64,000 nucleotides of DNA from assembly GCF_041107455.1 (NCBI RefSeq), contig NZ_JBGBPY010000001.1:3968001-4032000 (forward strand), given 5' to 3'. The notes beneath the pieces are model-generated. The model was not told where the DNA came from and ran no database searches. It worked only from the letters and a program-made list of their open reading frames with translations. Below are positions 16,590 to 28,592 of this stretch, piece after piece. The stretch comes from Rhodanobacter humi (GTDB taxonomy: Bacteria; Pseudomonadota; Gammaproteobacteria; Xanthomonadales; Rhodanobacteraceae). Both the position numbers and the translations under genes were made by a program. Numbering within the stretch: the stretch's first letter is position 1; each line of letters starts with the position of its first letter.

Positions 16590-17114
16590 TCAGAAATTGA
16601 AAGCTATGCCGATCAGCAGCATCGTTTCGCCACGGTTGGGCTCATGGAGGGAACCGTTGGAGATGTGGCGGATCTGGAAATTCCAATGGTGGCCCTGCCA
16701 ACCGAGCGTACTCACGAACTCGTAGGCGCTGCTCAGCGCCTGGGTCCGACCGCTGTGCATCGCGGGCTGGAAACTGAAGTACAGCGACCGGAACCAGCCG
16801 ATGGCACCGCCGTAGCGGATTCGTGCGCCGCCGGCGATCAGCCATATCGGATCCGTCGCGCGGTATGGGCTGTATCGGTATCGGTCCACGTTGCGGCCGC
16901 CAATCCAGCCCATGGATACGTCCGGTGACCATGTGAAACGACTGGTGCCGATATGTCGTTCGTCAAACACGGCTTCGATGAATACGGCAGAAGTGCTCGC
17001 GCAGTCCATGTAACTGCGTCCAGACTCGATGCCCAGCTGCTTTTCCGCCAAGGTGCGAGTGGGGACCAGGGCAAGACCGAGCCCAACGGCAAGCGCAACG
17101 GATTGGCCGGTCAT
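16590..17114 (-). CDS. pagL: Lipid A 3-O-deacylase (PagL family)
   Basis: From the ATG at 17114 the product is 174 residues with a hydrophobic leader (SVALAVGLGLALVPTRTLA). The C-terminal IRHISNGSLHEPNRGETMLLIGIAFNF carries the PagL His-x-Ser active-site pair, a downstream Glu and the final aromatic-ended beta-strand. PagL is an outer-membrane beta-barrel that removes the 3-linked acyl chain of lipid A. The start is uncertain: in-frame ATGs at 17204 and 17381 exist, but the longer forms add a basic segment unlike any PagL. Confidence 0.82.
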   Translation of the reverse strand: MTGQSVALAVGLGLALVPTRTLAEKQLGIESGRSYMDCASTSAVFIEAVFDERHIGTSRFTWSPDVSMGWIGGRNVDRYRYSPYRATDPIWLIAGGARIRYGGAIGWFRSLYFSFQPAMHSGRTQALSSAYEFVSTLGWQGHHWNFQIRHISNGSLHEPNRGETMLLIGIAFNF

Positions 17115-17414
17115 CCGGTATGCCGCGTCCTTGACGATGCGATGTGCTGCTGCTCGAACAGCAACGTGGCTCCGGCGACATGCCTGCTTTCCGCCTGAAT
17201 TCATGGACTTTGTCCGCGTATTTCGTAAGGCGAATGCTCTTTTGGCCGCTGTCCCCCTGTCTTTCACGAATTGACCCGTCGTTGCACGAACCTCGTGACG
17301 AGCCACTTTTCCGACCGCGCCGGGATTGGTCCGGACACACTCAAGCCGCGGCCCGTTTTCGCGTAGCATCGTGCGCCGCATGGGTTGCGGTTCGATCCGC
17401 CAGGAGGAGTGGCC

Positions 17415-18659
17415 ATGCTTCAGTCTGTGCGTGGGTCGTTGGCGTGCATGCTCGTCGGCCTGCTGGCGGGTTGTGTGACAGCGCCGCGATTGCCGCCGCC
17501 GCCGGCGCTGATCTCCCGTGCGGCGCCTGCCGGCTTTCCACCTGACATCCGGTTGCTGACCATTGATCGCGAAGACTTCCTCCGACGTTCACCGAATGTG
17601 TTCGGGCGCCTGGCTCAGAACGCGACCGGGGGCAGCATCAATTACCTGGTGCTTTCCGGTGGCGGCTCCGGAGGTGCCTTCGGTGCGGGCGCGCTGGTCG
17701 GCCTGAGCGAGGCACATGCCCGCCCGCAATACGACGTCGTCACCGGGGTGAGCGCCGGGGCGCTGCTGGCGCCATTCGCGTTCCTCGGCCCGGCCTGGGA
17801 CCCGCAATTGAAGGATGCCTTTGGTGGTGGCCATCGGCTGGAGTTGCTGCACAGCAAGGCTGGCAGCGTGCTGGCGCGCCTGCTGTTCCCCCGCGGGACC
17901 ATGGAGCACAACGCGCTTGCGCGGCTCGTGGATCGCTATGCCACCGAGGCAATGCTGCAGGCGATCGCCGCCGAGTGGCGCAAGGGGCGCCTGCTGTTTG
18001 TCGCCACTACCGACCTGGACAAGCGCGAGACGGTGCTGTGGAACATGGGCGCCATTGCCGCGCAGGGCGGGGCGCCGGCGTTGAAATTGTTCCGCGAGGT
18101 GCTCATGGCCTCGGCGAGCGTGCCTGGCATCTTTCCGCCGGTGCTGATCCGGGTGCGCGAGGGCGATCACGAGTATGACGAGATGCACGTGGACGGCAGC
18201 GTCACGACTTCGCTGTTCGCCGCCCCCCACGCTGCGCAGTTGTTGCCGGTCGGAGAGGTAGGCAAGCTTCCGGTGAACCTCTACGTCATCGTGAACGGCA
18301 AGCTGGCCGGGGAGCCGCAGAAGACGCCGCTCAACACCATCGACATCCTCTCGCGCAGCTTTGATGCCGACCTCACCTACAAGATGCGCGAGGGCGTGCT
18401 GCTGGCCCTGGACTATGCACGCCAGCAGCACATGCATTTCCGGCTCACCGAGATCCCGCCGACCTACCCGAGTCCAAGCTTCATCGACTTCAGCCCCCAG
18501 TCCATGCGCACACTTTTCGATTACGCCGAAGGCTGCGCCGCCGGCGGCCAACTCTGGGAGACTCCGGAGTACTCGATCCGGCGCAACCTCGCGCGCATCG
18601 CCCGGAACGGAGGGCCGGCGCAGGATTGCCCGGGCTCGCCTTCTGCGGACACCCCCTGA
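17415..18659 (+). CDS. Patatin-like phospholipase, lipoprotein
   Basis: A 414-residue protein. AGGAGG 7 nt before the ATG fixes the start. The leader ends in the lipobox LLAGC, so it is a predicted lipoprotein. The patatin fold is clear: oxyanion loop LSGGGSGGAFGAG, nucleophile elbow GVSAG and the DG of the Ser-Asp dyad in HVDGSV. Patatins hydrolyse acyl ester bonds of phospholipids. The gene stands alone, 180 bp before the efflux operon on the same strand. Confidence 0.92.
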   Translation: MLQSVRGSLACMLVGLLAGCVTAPRLPPPPALISRAAPAGFPPDIRLLTIDREDFLRRSPNVFGRLAQNATGGSINYLVLSGGGSGGAFGAGALVGLSEAHARPQYDVVTGVSAGALLAPFAFLGPAWDPQLKDAFGGGHRLELLHSKAGSVLARLLFPRGTMEHNALARLVDRYATEAMLQAIAAEWRKGRLLFVATTDLDKRETVLWNMGAIAAQGGAPALKLFREVLMASASVPGIFPPVLIRVREGDHEYDEMHVDGSVTTSLFAAPHAAQLLPVGEVGKLPVNLYVIVNGKLAGEPQKTPLNTIDILSRSFDADLTYKMREGVLLALDYARQQHMHFRLTEIPPTYPSPSFIDFSPQSMRTLFDYAEGCAAGGQLWETPEYSIRRNLARIARNGGPAQDCPGSPSADTP

Positions 18660-18838
18660 TACCCGTCACGTCCCCGGCGGGATCGTGCAGTGGTGAGCCA
18701 GATGTGCCGATGGCTCGTGATGCACCTCGTGCGCATTTTGGGACAAGCCGGATGATTTTGGACAAGCTGGGCCCTGGCCTTTGCCGGACCATGCGGCTGC
18801 CGAGGCTGATGTGCGCCCGACAAGCGTAAGGCTCCACC

Positions 18839-20326
18839 ATGTTCCCGTTCGGCCGCATCCCCATTCCAGATCGCCGCTGCTTCCGTACGACGTCGGCCGT
18901 GCTGGCCGTCGCGCTGCTCGCCGCGTGCGCCAGCCCTCGTGGCCTGCGTACGCAAGCCGTGCCGGTCGAGGTGAATGCGCTACACGTTTCGCGCAGTCTT
19001 GCCGTCGTGCGGCTTTCACCGGCTGCGTGGCCAAGCGGCAAATGGTGGCGCGACTACGGCGACCCGCAGCTCGATGCGCTGATCGGCGCCGCGCTGCGCG
19101 ATCAGCCCGGCCTGCGCGTGGCCGAGGCGCGGGTGCGTGCGGCCGGAAGCCTGGCGGCGATTGCCGGTGCGGTGGGGCACCCGAAGGTGGGCGCGGGCGC
19201 GCACAGCACGCGCGAGCGCTTCAGCGACCACGGCACGGTGCCGCCACCGGTCGCCGGCAGCTGGCAGACCGTCAACGATGTCACGGTCGGCGCCGCATGG
19301 GAGCTGGATTTCTGGGGCAGGAACCGTGCCGCCGTGGATGCCACGCTCGACCGCGAGCACGCCGCCGAGGTGGATGTGCAGGCGGCGCGCCTCATGCTCA
19401 CCACGGCCATCGCGCGCACCTACCTGCGCCTGGATGCCGCCTATGCGCAGCGTGACCTGACTGGGAGAACGCTCGTGCAGCGCGAACAAATCCTTGCGCT
19501 CACGCGCAAGCGCGTCGCTGCCGGACTGGATTCGCAGCTCGAACTCACCCAGGCCGAGGCCGCGCTGCCGGCGACACGCGAGCAGGTCGCCGCGATCGAC
19601 GAATCCATTGCACTGCTGGACAACCAGCTGGCCGCGCTGGCGGGGCACGGCCCCGACGACGGCAAGGCGATCCAGCGCCCGCAGCTGGCCGCGATCGGCC
19701 CGATCAATTTGCCCGGCAACCTGCCGGTCGAACTGATCGGCCGGCGTCCGGACGTGATCGCCGAACGTTGGCGCGTGGAAGCGGCGGGCAGGGATATCGA
19801 CGTGGCACGCGCGCAGTTCTATCCCAACGTCAGCCTGGGCGCCTTCGTCGGCCTGCAGCGCCTAGGCTTCGATGATTTCCTGGATACCGGCAGCCGCATC
19901 ATGGGTGTCGGCCCGGCGATCTCGCTGCCGATCTTCGACGGCGGCCGCCTGCGCGGGAACCTTGGCCTTCACCAAGCCGCCTACGATGCCGCCGTGGAGG
20001 CCTACAACGCCACGGTCATCGGCGCCGTGCACGATGTGGTCGACCAACTGGTATCGCTGGACGCCGTGGCCCGGCAGCGCGACGAACAGGCACAGGCGCT
20101 GTCGCTCAGCGAACACGCCTACGAGCTTGCGCAGCACCGCTACCGTGCCGGCCTGGCCAGCTATCTGCAGGTGCTGTCGGCCGAGACCCAGGTGCTCGCA
20201 CAGCGCCAGCAGACGCTGGTGCTGCAGACGCGCGGACGCGAACTGCGTCTTGCGCTGATCCGTGCGCTGGGCGGTGGCTACGTCCCCGATGCCACCGCTA
20301 CGCCCGGGCTCGCCCACCGGCGTTGA
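18839..20326 (+). CDS. NodT-family outer-membrane efflux lipoprotein
   Basis: A 495-residue TolC-like outer membrane factor. The leader ends in the lipobox LLAAC. The mature start contains WWRDYGDPQLDALIGAAL, characteristic of NodT/OprM proteins, and two long helical repeats follow (GAAWELDFWGRNRAAVDAT and later LPIFDGGRLRGNLGLHQAAYDAAV). It forms the trimeric outer-membrane channel of a drug efflux pump. Thirty-one bp separate it from the adaptor gene. Confidence 0.93.
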   Translation: MFPFGRIPIPDRRCFRTTSAVLAVALLAACASPRGLRTQAVPVEVNALHVSRSLAVVRLSPAAWPSGKWWRDYGDPQLDALIGAALRDQPGLRVAEARVRAAGSLAAIAGAVGHPKVGAGAHSTRERFSDHGTVPPPVAGSWQTVNDVTVGAAWELDFWGRNRAAVDATLDREHAAEVDVQAARLMLTTAIARTYLRLDAAYAQRDLTGRTLVQREQILALTRKRVAAGLDSQLELTQAEAALPATREQVAAIDESIALLDNQLAALAGHGPDDGKAIQRPQLAAIGPINLPGNLPVELIGRRPDVIAERWRVEAAGRDIDVARAQFYPNVSLGAFVGLQRLGFDDFLDTGSRIMGVGPAISLPIFDGGRLRGNLGLHQAAYDAAVEAYNATVIGAVHDVVDQLVSLDAVARQRDEQAQALSLSEHAYELAQHRYRAGLASYLQVLSAETQVLAQRQQTLVLQTRGRELRLALIRALGGGYVPDATATPGLAHRR

Positions 20327-20357
20327 TCGCGCCGCTTCCTCATGCCGGAACCTTGCC

Positions 20358-21539
20358 ATGAACACGCCCGCCACACCGCCACCCGGGGCAGCATCGGCCA
20401 CTGTCGACCGCGTCGAACGTCGCCGTCGCCGTCGTACCAGCCTGCTTGGCCTCGGCGTGCTCGCACTGGGTGGGCTGGCCGCAGGCATCTGGTGGGTAGC
20501 CGTCGGCCAGTACCGTGAAACCACTGAGGACGCCTACGTCGACGGCAACGTCGTCGCGGTCACGGCACAAGTGAGCGGAGTGGTCACGGCCATCACCGCC
20601 GACGACACCGACTACGTCTCCGCCGGTACGCCGCTCGTCGTGCTGGATGACGTGGATGCCCGCCTTGCGCTGGATCGGGCCAAGGCGCAGCTCGCGCGTG
20701 CCGTGCGCCAGGTGCGTGCGCAACTCGCCAATGTCGGCCAGGCCGAGGCCAGCGTGCAGCTGCGCGAAGTGGATCTGGCGAAGGCGAAGGCCGACCTTGC
20801 GCGACGCCGCGGCTTGTTGGCCAGCGGCGCGATTTCCGGGGAGGAAGTCAGGCATGCCGAGGACGCCGTGCGCGCCGCCAGTGCGGCCCTGCAGGCGGCG
20901 CGCCACCAAGTCGCCGCCAGCCAGGCGCCGGTTGATCGCACGCCGCTGGCCAGCAACCCCGACGTGCTCGCCGCCGCGACGCAGGTGCGCGATGCCTGGA
21001 TCGCCGCCTACCGCACCCGATTGCCGGCGCCGGTGAGCGGTCTGGTGACCAAGCGCAACGTGCAGATCGGCCAGAAGATCAATCCCGGCGTTGCACTGAT
21101 GTCGGTGGTGCCGCTGGACCGGCTGTGGGTGGATGCCAACTTCGAGGAAGGCCAGTTGCGCCACATCCGCATCGGCCAGCCGGTGCGCCTGACCGCGGAC
21201 GTCTACGGTGGCAAGGTGGTCTACACCGGCACCGTGGCCGGCCAGGATGCCGGCACCGGCAGTGCGTTCTCGCTGTTGCCTGCACAGAATGCCACTGGCA
21301 ACTGGATCAAGGTGGTGCAGCGCGTGCCGGTGCGCATCGCGCTCGATCCCGCACAGGTCGCCAGGTATCCGTTGCAGTTGGGCCTGTCGATGCGCGTCAG
21401 CGTGTCCACCGGCGAGCGCAAGGGCAGCCGCCTGGTCGCGCCCGGCGCGCCGGGCCACGGATATCGCACCGATGTGTTCGCCCACGAGTTGGCCAGTGCT
21501 GACGCCGTGGTCGAGCGCATCATCGCGGCCAATCGGTAG
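20358..21539 (+). CDS. HlyD/EmrA-family periplasmic efflux adaptor
   Basis: A 393-residue membrane-fusion protein: basic cytoplasmic N-terminus, one transmembrane helix (about 32-52), then TEDAYVDGNVVAVTAQVSGVV, the biotinyl-lipoyl half-motif of EmrA-type adaptors. A coiled-coil hairpin follows (about 100-195), then the second lipoyl half with LPAPVSGLVTKRNVQIGQ. It joins the inner-membrane MFS pump to the NodT-type channel. I start at 20358; a longer frame back to 20262 would overlap the channel gene. Confidence 0.93.
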   Translation: MNTPATPPPGAASATVDRVERRRRRRTSLLGLGVLALGGLAAGIWWVAVGQYRETTEDAYVDGNVVAVTAQVSGVVTAITADDTDYVSAGTPLVVLDDVDARLALDRAKAQLARAVRQVRAQLANVGQAEASVQLREVDLAKAKADLARRRGLLASGAISGEEVRHAEDAVRAASAALQAARHQVAASQAPVDRTPLASNPDVLAAATQVRDAWIAAYRTRLPAPVSGLVTKRNVQIGQKINPGVALMSVVPLDRLWVDANFEEGQLRHIRIGQPVRLTADVYGGKVVYTGTVAGQDAGTGSAFSLLPAQNATGNWIKVVQRVPVRIALDPAQVARYPLQLGLSMRVSVSTGERKGSRLVAPGAPGHGYRTDVFAHELASADAVVERIIAANR

Positions 21540-21563
21540 CCACGGCATGACGGGGACTACGCC

Positions 21564-23120
21564 ATGAACGCCGTCGCCTCGCCGCAACCTGCCGCGGTGG
21601 CGCCGGGCCGGCTGATCTACCTCACCATCTTCGTGCTCTCCTTCGTCGACTTCCTGCAGTCCGGCATGACCGCGTTCGCCGCCGGGCCGATCATGGGGGA
21701 GGTGGGTATCACGCCGGAGGACTTCAGCCTGGTCGCGGCGGCCTACGCGGCCGTGGCGATCCTGATGATCTCGATGCAGCGCTGGTTCGTGGAGCGCTTC
21801 GGCGGGCGTCCCTGCATCCAGGGCGCCCTGGTGGTGCTGATGGTGGGCGACGCGCTGTCGGCCGGCAGCAGTGACTTCGCCACCTTCCTTGCCGGCCGCC
21901 TGGTAATGGCGGTGGGCGGCGGCGCGCTGTTCACCTCGTCGCGCATGATCATCCACCACTGCCTGGCTGGCCCCCGGCGCTTCGCCGGAGTGAAGGCGCT
22001 GGCCAGCAGCGTGGCGCTGGGCATCGCCGCGGCGCCCTGGCTGGCGGCCGTCATGGTGTCGAACGCGACCTGGAACGCGATCTACTGGCTGCTGGCGGCG
22101 GTCGCCGCATTGGCCTTCGTGCTGGCCGGGCTCACGCTGCCGCGCGAGGCCTTGCTGCCGTCGGGACAGCAGCGCGCCGAGCCCGACCCATGGCAGCAGT
22201 TCCTGCTGGTCGGCGGCAGCTTCATGCTGCTCTACGCGCTGCAGCGCCTGTACTACGACTACTACGGCGACCGCGGCTGGACCCTGCTGTTGCTGGGCGC
22301 CGCGGTGGCCGCGCTGCTGATCTATGCGCGTCGCCAGCACACCACAGAACGCCCGCTGCTGGCGTTGCGCCACATGTTGCACGCCCGCTACGTCGCGGGT
22401 GTCCTGCTCTTTATGTTCGGTTACCTGATGCTTGGGGCGAACAACTACGTGATTCCCGTGATGCTGCAGCGGACGCTGGGCTACTCGTGGGAGACGGTCG
22501 GGCATTTCCAGGCGCTCGGCTTCCTGTTCGCCATGCTGACCTGGCTGGTGATGTCGCGCGCACTGCCGCGCTGGCCGGCGCCGCGGAAATTCCTGGTTGT
22601 CGGCTTTCTCTCCCTGGCCGGCTTCGGCTGGCTGATGGGGCGGCTCACGCTGTCGGCCAACCTGTGGCTGCACATCCTCCCGGCGCTGGCGCTGTACAGC
22701 GTGTTCCTGCTCACCGTGCTGCCCACCGCCGCCATGCAGACCTTCCGGCAACTCGAGTTCGACGAGGCGGTCTTCTCCAACGGCCAGCAACTGAAGAACA
22801 TGCTGGGGCAGGCCGGCATCGCGTTTGGCATCACCCTGGCCACACTGGGGCAGCAGTGGCGCACCGCGGTGCACTACGGCGTGCTCAATACCTGGATCAC
22901 GCCAGACGCCCCGCGCTACGTCGATGCCGTGCGGCATGTGCAGGCCGCCTTGGCCGGGACACTCGGTGCCGGCCCGGCGACGCAAGTCGCCACGGCTAGC
23001 GTGGCGCGCCAGCTGGCCCAACAGGCGGCGCTGCTGGCGAATATCGACCACTTCCATGCCCTGGAACTGTTGGGGTTGTCGGGCATCGTGGTGACGCTCG
23101 TCCAGCGGGTACTGCGGTGA
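21564..23120 (+). CDS. MFS drug efflux transporter (DHA2/EmrB-like)
   Basis: A 518-residue polytopic membrane protein with about 12-14 predicted helices. TM1 carries [18 protein letters not shown], and the family motif region [15 protein letters not shown] follows TM2. It is the third gene of the same operon, 24 bp after the adaptor, and completes an EmrAB-TolC-like tripartite system that expels hydrophobic toxicants by proton antiport. The motif C region is less canonical than in EmrB, so substrate class is not predictable. Confidence 0.9.
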   Translation: MNAVASPQPAAVAPGRLIYLTIFVLSFVDFLQSGMTAFAAGPIMGEVGITPEDFSLVAAAYAAVAILMISMQRWFVERFGGRPCIQGALVVLMVGDALSAGSSDFATFLAGRLVMAVGGGALFTSSRMIIHHCLAGPRRFAGVKALASSVALGIAAAPWLAAVMVSNATWNAIYWLLAAVAALAFVLAGLTLPREALLPSGQQRAEPDPWQQFLLVGGSFMLLYALQRLYYDYYGDRGWTLLLLGAAVAALLIYARRQHTTERPLLALRHMLHARYVAGVLLFMFGYLMLGANNYVIPVMLQRTLGYSWETVGHFQALGFLFAMLTWLVMSRALPRWPAPRKFLVVGFLSLAGFGWLMGRLTLSANLWLHILPALALYSVFLLTVLPTAAMQTFRQLEFDEAVFSNGQQLKNMLGQAGIAFGITLATLGQQWRTAVHYGVLNTWITPDAPRYVDAVRHVQAALAGTLGAGPATQVATASVARQLAQQAALLANIDHFHALELLGLSGIVVTLVQRVLR

Positions 23121-23449
23121 ACATGCCCTCCCGACTGGACGCCAGGGATGGAGGCTCGCCGTCGCGACAGCGGTACGCGCCCATGGCGTCATCCGCCGTG
23201 CACGCCTGGAATCCGCCACGTCGGGCACGGCGGATGACGCATGGACGCGGGCAGGAAAGCCCGTCCACCCGCAACATTTTTGAACAACCCGTGCCCGCTC
23301 CGTGCAAGCCGCCCGCCATGAGGCGGCCTACGCTGATCCCGCGCTGTGCCGACGTGGCGGCATGGCCGCAAGGACCGGGCTACCCGCTCCCGGTGGCTTT
23401 CTCCCCAGCCAGGGATGGCCTTTCCCATCACTCGCGGATTGAGAACGAC
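23121..23449. other. Intergenic region with long inverted repeat
   Basis: The gap between the MFS gene and wrbA contains the hairpin annotated at 23181-23244. It is followed by a weaker hairpin (GGGC-AGGAAA-GCCC region near 23250-23270) and a short T-run near 23277, which may terminate the efflux operon. The wrbA promoter should lie in the remaining 170 bp; no clear hexamers are visible. Confidence 0.5.
23181..23244. repeat. Long inverted repeat (REP-like or terminator stem)
   Basis: GCGTCATCCGCCGTGC (23186-23201) is perfectly mirrored at 23225-23240. The pairing extends outward by CCATG with one bulged base, giving arms of about 20 bp around a 23-nt loop. This is long for a terminator and may be a palindromic intergenic element. 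Confidence 0.75.
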
Positions 23450-24049
23450 ATGGCCAAGGTACTGGTGTTGTACTACTCGACCTACGGGCACATCGAAGCG
23501 ATGGCGAATGCCATCGCCGAAGGCGCGCGCTCGACAGGCGCCACGGTGGATATCCGCCGCGTGCCGGAAACCGTGCCGCCGGAGGTCGCACGGAAGGCGC
23601 GCTTCAAGCTCGACCAGGCGGCGGCGCTGGCCGACATCGCCACGCTGCCGGACTACGACGCCATCATCGTCGGCACGGGCACGCGCTTCGGTCGCATCGC
23701 ATCGCAAATGGCGGCGTTTCTCGACCAGGCTGGCGGCCTCTGGGCGCGCGGCGCACTGCACGGCAAGGTCGGTGGAGCCTTCAGTTGCAGCTCCACCCAG
23801 CACGGCGGGCAGGAAACCACGTTGTTCTCGATCATCACCAACCTGCTGCATTTCGGCATGGTGATCGTCGGCCTGCCGTACAGCCACACGGGACAGATGA
23901 CGCTGGACGAAATCGTCGGTGGCGCGCCCTATGGCGCGACCACCGTGGCCGGCGGCGACGGCTCGCGCCAACCCACCGCGATTGAGCTGAGCGGAGCCCG
24001 CCACCAGGGCGAGCTGGTGGCGCGCACCGCCGCGAAGCTGGCCGGTTGA
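23450..24049 (+). CDS. wrbA: NAD(P)H:quinone oxidoreductase, type IV (WrbA)
   Basis: A 199-residue flavodoxin-fold protein: [19 protein letters not shown] forms the FMN phosphate-binding loop, [10 protein letters not shown] and [15 protein letters not shown] are WrbA signatures, and [10 protein letters not shown] contributes to the isoalloxazine site. WrbA carries out two-electron reduction of quinones, avoiding semiquinone radicals. The start is chosen at the family N-terminus. It lies 3 bp before aceE, so the two genes are probably co-transcribed. Confidence 0.95.
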   Translation: MAKVLVLYYSTYGHIEAMANAIAEGARSTGATVDIRRVPETVPPEVARKARFKLDQAAALADIATLPDYDAIIVGTGTRFGRIASQMAAFLDQAGGLWARGALHGKVGGAFSCSSTQHGGQETTLFSIITNLLHFGMVIVGLPYSHTGQMTLDEIVGGAPYGATTVAGGDGSRQPTAIELSGARHQGELVARTAAKLAG

Positions 24050-24052
24050 GGC

Positions 24053-26749
<2,697 letters not shown>

Positions 26750-26756
26750 TTCAGGG

Positions 26757-26790
26757 AAAAACCCCAGGCACCCTCGCGGGTGCCCTGGGG
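26757..26790 (-). terminator. Rho-independent terminator of the cupin gene
   Basis: CCCCAGGCACCC pairs with GGGTGCCCTGGGG (one bulge) around a TCGC loop. Read on the minus strand, the stem is followed by TTTTT (26761-26757). It lies 27 bp past the cupin gene stop and also separates it from the convergent aceE gene. Confidence 0.85.
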
Positions 26791-26816
26791 CGACGATGTA
26801 TGCACGGCCGGCTGGC

Positions 26817-27278
26817 TCAATGGCCGGCAATGCGCGGGAGCGCCATGGCCGTGGCTTTCGCGTCCGGCAGCGGCAGCTTGACCGGTTCGCCCTCGCCGGC
26901 GACCGCGAGCACCAGCAGGGTGGCCGGCTGCGTACCGCTGGCATTGCGCGACACCAGGTGATGGGTGCGCGGCGGTTCGTACCAGCTCTCGCCCTTGTGG
27001 TAGGTGCGGGCGGGCTGGCCCTCCAGCTGCGACACCACCGCGCCATCCAGCACGTAGGCGAACACCGAACCGGGGTGGAGGTGCGCGTCCGACGACGCCC
27101 CCGGCGCGTAGTTCACCGTGAGCATCACCACGTGCTTTCCGGGTGCATCGGGCAGCGCTTGCTGCATCAACAGCTGATGTGATTCCTTGCCCGCGGGCTC
27201 GTGCGCCAGCAGCGGACCGCTGGCGACTAGGGCGACGGGGGCGACGAAAGCGAACAGGCGGCGCAGCGATCGGGTCAT
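26817..27278 (-). CDS. Exported cupin-domain protein
   Basis: A 153-residue protein with a signal peptide (LFAFVAPVALVASGPLLA-HE). The single cupin barrel has motif 1 GASSDAHLHPGSVFAYVLDG and motif 2 YEPPRTHHLVSRNAS; the histidines are probable metal ligands. AAGGAG 7 nt upstream supports the start. It is the second gene after the AhpD-like gene on the minus strand, 30 bp away. Small periplasmic cupins of this type are linked to oxidative-stress or quercetinase-like activity, but the substrate is unknown. Confidence 0.85.
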   Translation of the reverse strand: MTRSLRRLFAFVAPVALVASGPLLAHEPAGKESHQLLMQQALPDAPGKHVVMLTVNYAPGASSDAHLHPGSVFAYVLDGAVVSQLEGQPARTYHKGESWYEPPRTHHLVSRNASGTQPATLLVLAVAGEGEPVKLPLPDAKATAMALPRIAGH

Positions 27279-27308
27279 GGCGGTGGCTCCTTGAACGGGT
27301 GGGTGCAA

Positions 27309-27746
27309 TCAGGCCGGCAACTTGCGGAACGCGATGGCGAAGCGGTTCCAGCCGTTGATGGCGGTCACCAGCAGGGTGAGGTCGGCGAGCTCGGCATCGG
27401 TGAAGTGCGGGCGCACCTGCTCCCACAGCTCGTCGGGTGCATGGGTCTGGCTGATCAGGGTGAGCGACTCGGCCCAGGCCAGCGCGGCACGCTCGCGGTC
27501 CGTGAAGAACGGGGTCTCGTGCCACACGCTCAATGTGGCCAGGCGGCGCTCGTCTTCGCCGGCCTTGCGGGCGTCGGCGGCATGGGTGTCCACGCAATAG
27601 GCGCAGCCGTTGATCTGGGAAGCGCGCAGGCGCACCAGTTCCACCAGCGGTTTTTCCAGGTTGCTCTTGGCGATGCGCTGCTCCAGGCCAACCATGGCCT
27701 TGATGGCCTCGGGACTGGCCTTGTAGAAGTCGAGACGCTGGTTCAT
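27309..27746 (-). CDS. Carboxymuconolactone decarboxylase-family (AhpD-like) protein
   Basis: A 145-residue all-helical protein with the peroxidase-type active site INGCAYCVDTHA (CxxC-x3-H) and the downstream ALAWAESLTLI helix. Members are alkylhydroperoxidases that use the CxxC pair to reduce peroxides or relay electrons. The GGAG 9 nt before the ATG at 27746 supports the start. It forms a two-gene unit with the exported cupin. A 25-bp inverted repeat lies 162 bp upstream. Confidence 0.92.
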   Translation of the reverse strand: MNQRLDFYKASPEAIKAMVGLEQRIAKSNLEKPLVELVRLRASQINGCAYCVDTHAADARKAGEDERRLATLSVWHETPFFTDRERAALAWAESLTLISQTHAPDELWEQVRPHFTDAELADLTLLVTAINGWNRFAIAFRKLPA

Positions 27747-28232
27747 GGGAATTCTCCGAAGTGAGACAGGACGGGGGCAACAACGGCACGGTGCTCCGGG
27801 TTCGGTGTTCCTGGATGAAATGCTCGGCCGGAACCGATGTGCCCGGGGAGGTACTGGCGAGCATCCTGCGCGTCCCTTGCGACGTTGTCGTACGGCGGAA
27901 TCGGCGTACACGTTCGGAATCATGGAACGTGTTGCCGGACAACGACCGGATCCGCTGACGGCCCCGGGTGCGGTCAAGCGAATGGCCACGCATTCAAGTT
28001 AAGGCAGGCCCAGGCGGCAGGCTTGTAGCTTCCTGTCCCTGATTGATCGTTGCTGCAGTACGTACAGGCGATCGGCTCGGCCGCCGTTTCCATCCGAGTG
28101 GCGCGATGAAGCCACATGGACGATCGGCCCGAAGTCGGCGCGCAGGAAACCGGCAATCCGGCGCAAGATTCAACAAGTCACGCTGCGCCGCGGGGATTAG
28201 TGTCTGGTCGTAGTCAGCCGGAGGCCACGATC
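27747..28232. other. 486-bp intergenic region
   Basis: Divergent region between the AhpD-like gene and the 28233 gene. The only structure I see is the inverted repeat at 27908-27932. No gene, FNR box or strong promoter hexamers are recognisable. Confidence 0.5.
27908..27932. promoter_or_regulatory. Inverted repeat, possible operator of the AhpD-like/cupin unit
   Basis: ACACGTTC and GAACGTGT are perfectly mirrored with a 9-bp spacer. Spacing and arm length suit a dimeric regulator such as LysR or TetR. Regulation of the minus-strand redox genes is inferred from position. Confidence 0.4.
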
Positions 28233-28565
28233 ATGGGGGTTCCTTCACAGATGCGTCCGGTGACCCGGCCAGAGCTGCTTGCCTTGCTGTTCGATACGCA
28301 TACCCGCGACGATCCTTGCGCCGAACCGATCGCCCCGCTTGGCGAGTCCGGCTATACCACGCTGACGCGCGTCATTCCCTCGGCCCAGGCCGTGCTTCAC
28401 GTGGCGGCGCAGATCGAACGGGAGCCGGAGCGGGTTATGGACTGGTATAGCCGTACGCGCATCGCGGAACTCGGTTTTTTCACTGCCGAGCAACTGGTGG
28501 AAATGGGCAGGGCGCCCATCGTCATCGCTTTCCTGCAGTCGATTCGGCACGGTGATCGTGGCTGA
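28233..28565 (+). CDS. Hypothetical protein, possibly related to MbcA/ParS-like antitoxins
   Basis: A 110-residue soluble protein. GGAGG about 9 nt before the ATG at 28233 supports this start over an in-frame extension to 28116. The C-terminal DWYSRTRIAELGFFTAEQLVEMGR resembles the arrangement of toxin-binding DUF2384-like domains, but the match is weak. The next gene on the same strand encodes a clearer DUF2384-like protein, which makes a paired function plausible. I do not recognise a family with certainty. Confidence 0.55.
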   Translation: MGVPSQMRPVTRPELLALLFDTHTRDDPCAEPIAPLGESGYTTLTRVIPSAQAVLHVAAQIEREPERVMDWYSRTRIAELGFFTAEQLVEMGRAPIVIAFLQSIRHGDRG

Positions 28566-28592
28566 GCATGTGCGACAGAGGATATCCATCCA

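Noticed and set aside
17236-17262. Right end of the transposon
   Set aside because: The reverse complement contains GCGGCCAA as in the first left-end repeat, but the rest does not match and no TGT/ACA end or second site is present.
28116-28232. Longer start for the 28233 gene
   Set aside because: The extension has no ribosome-binding site and poor composition; GGAGG before 28233 is clear.
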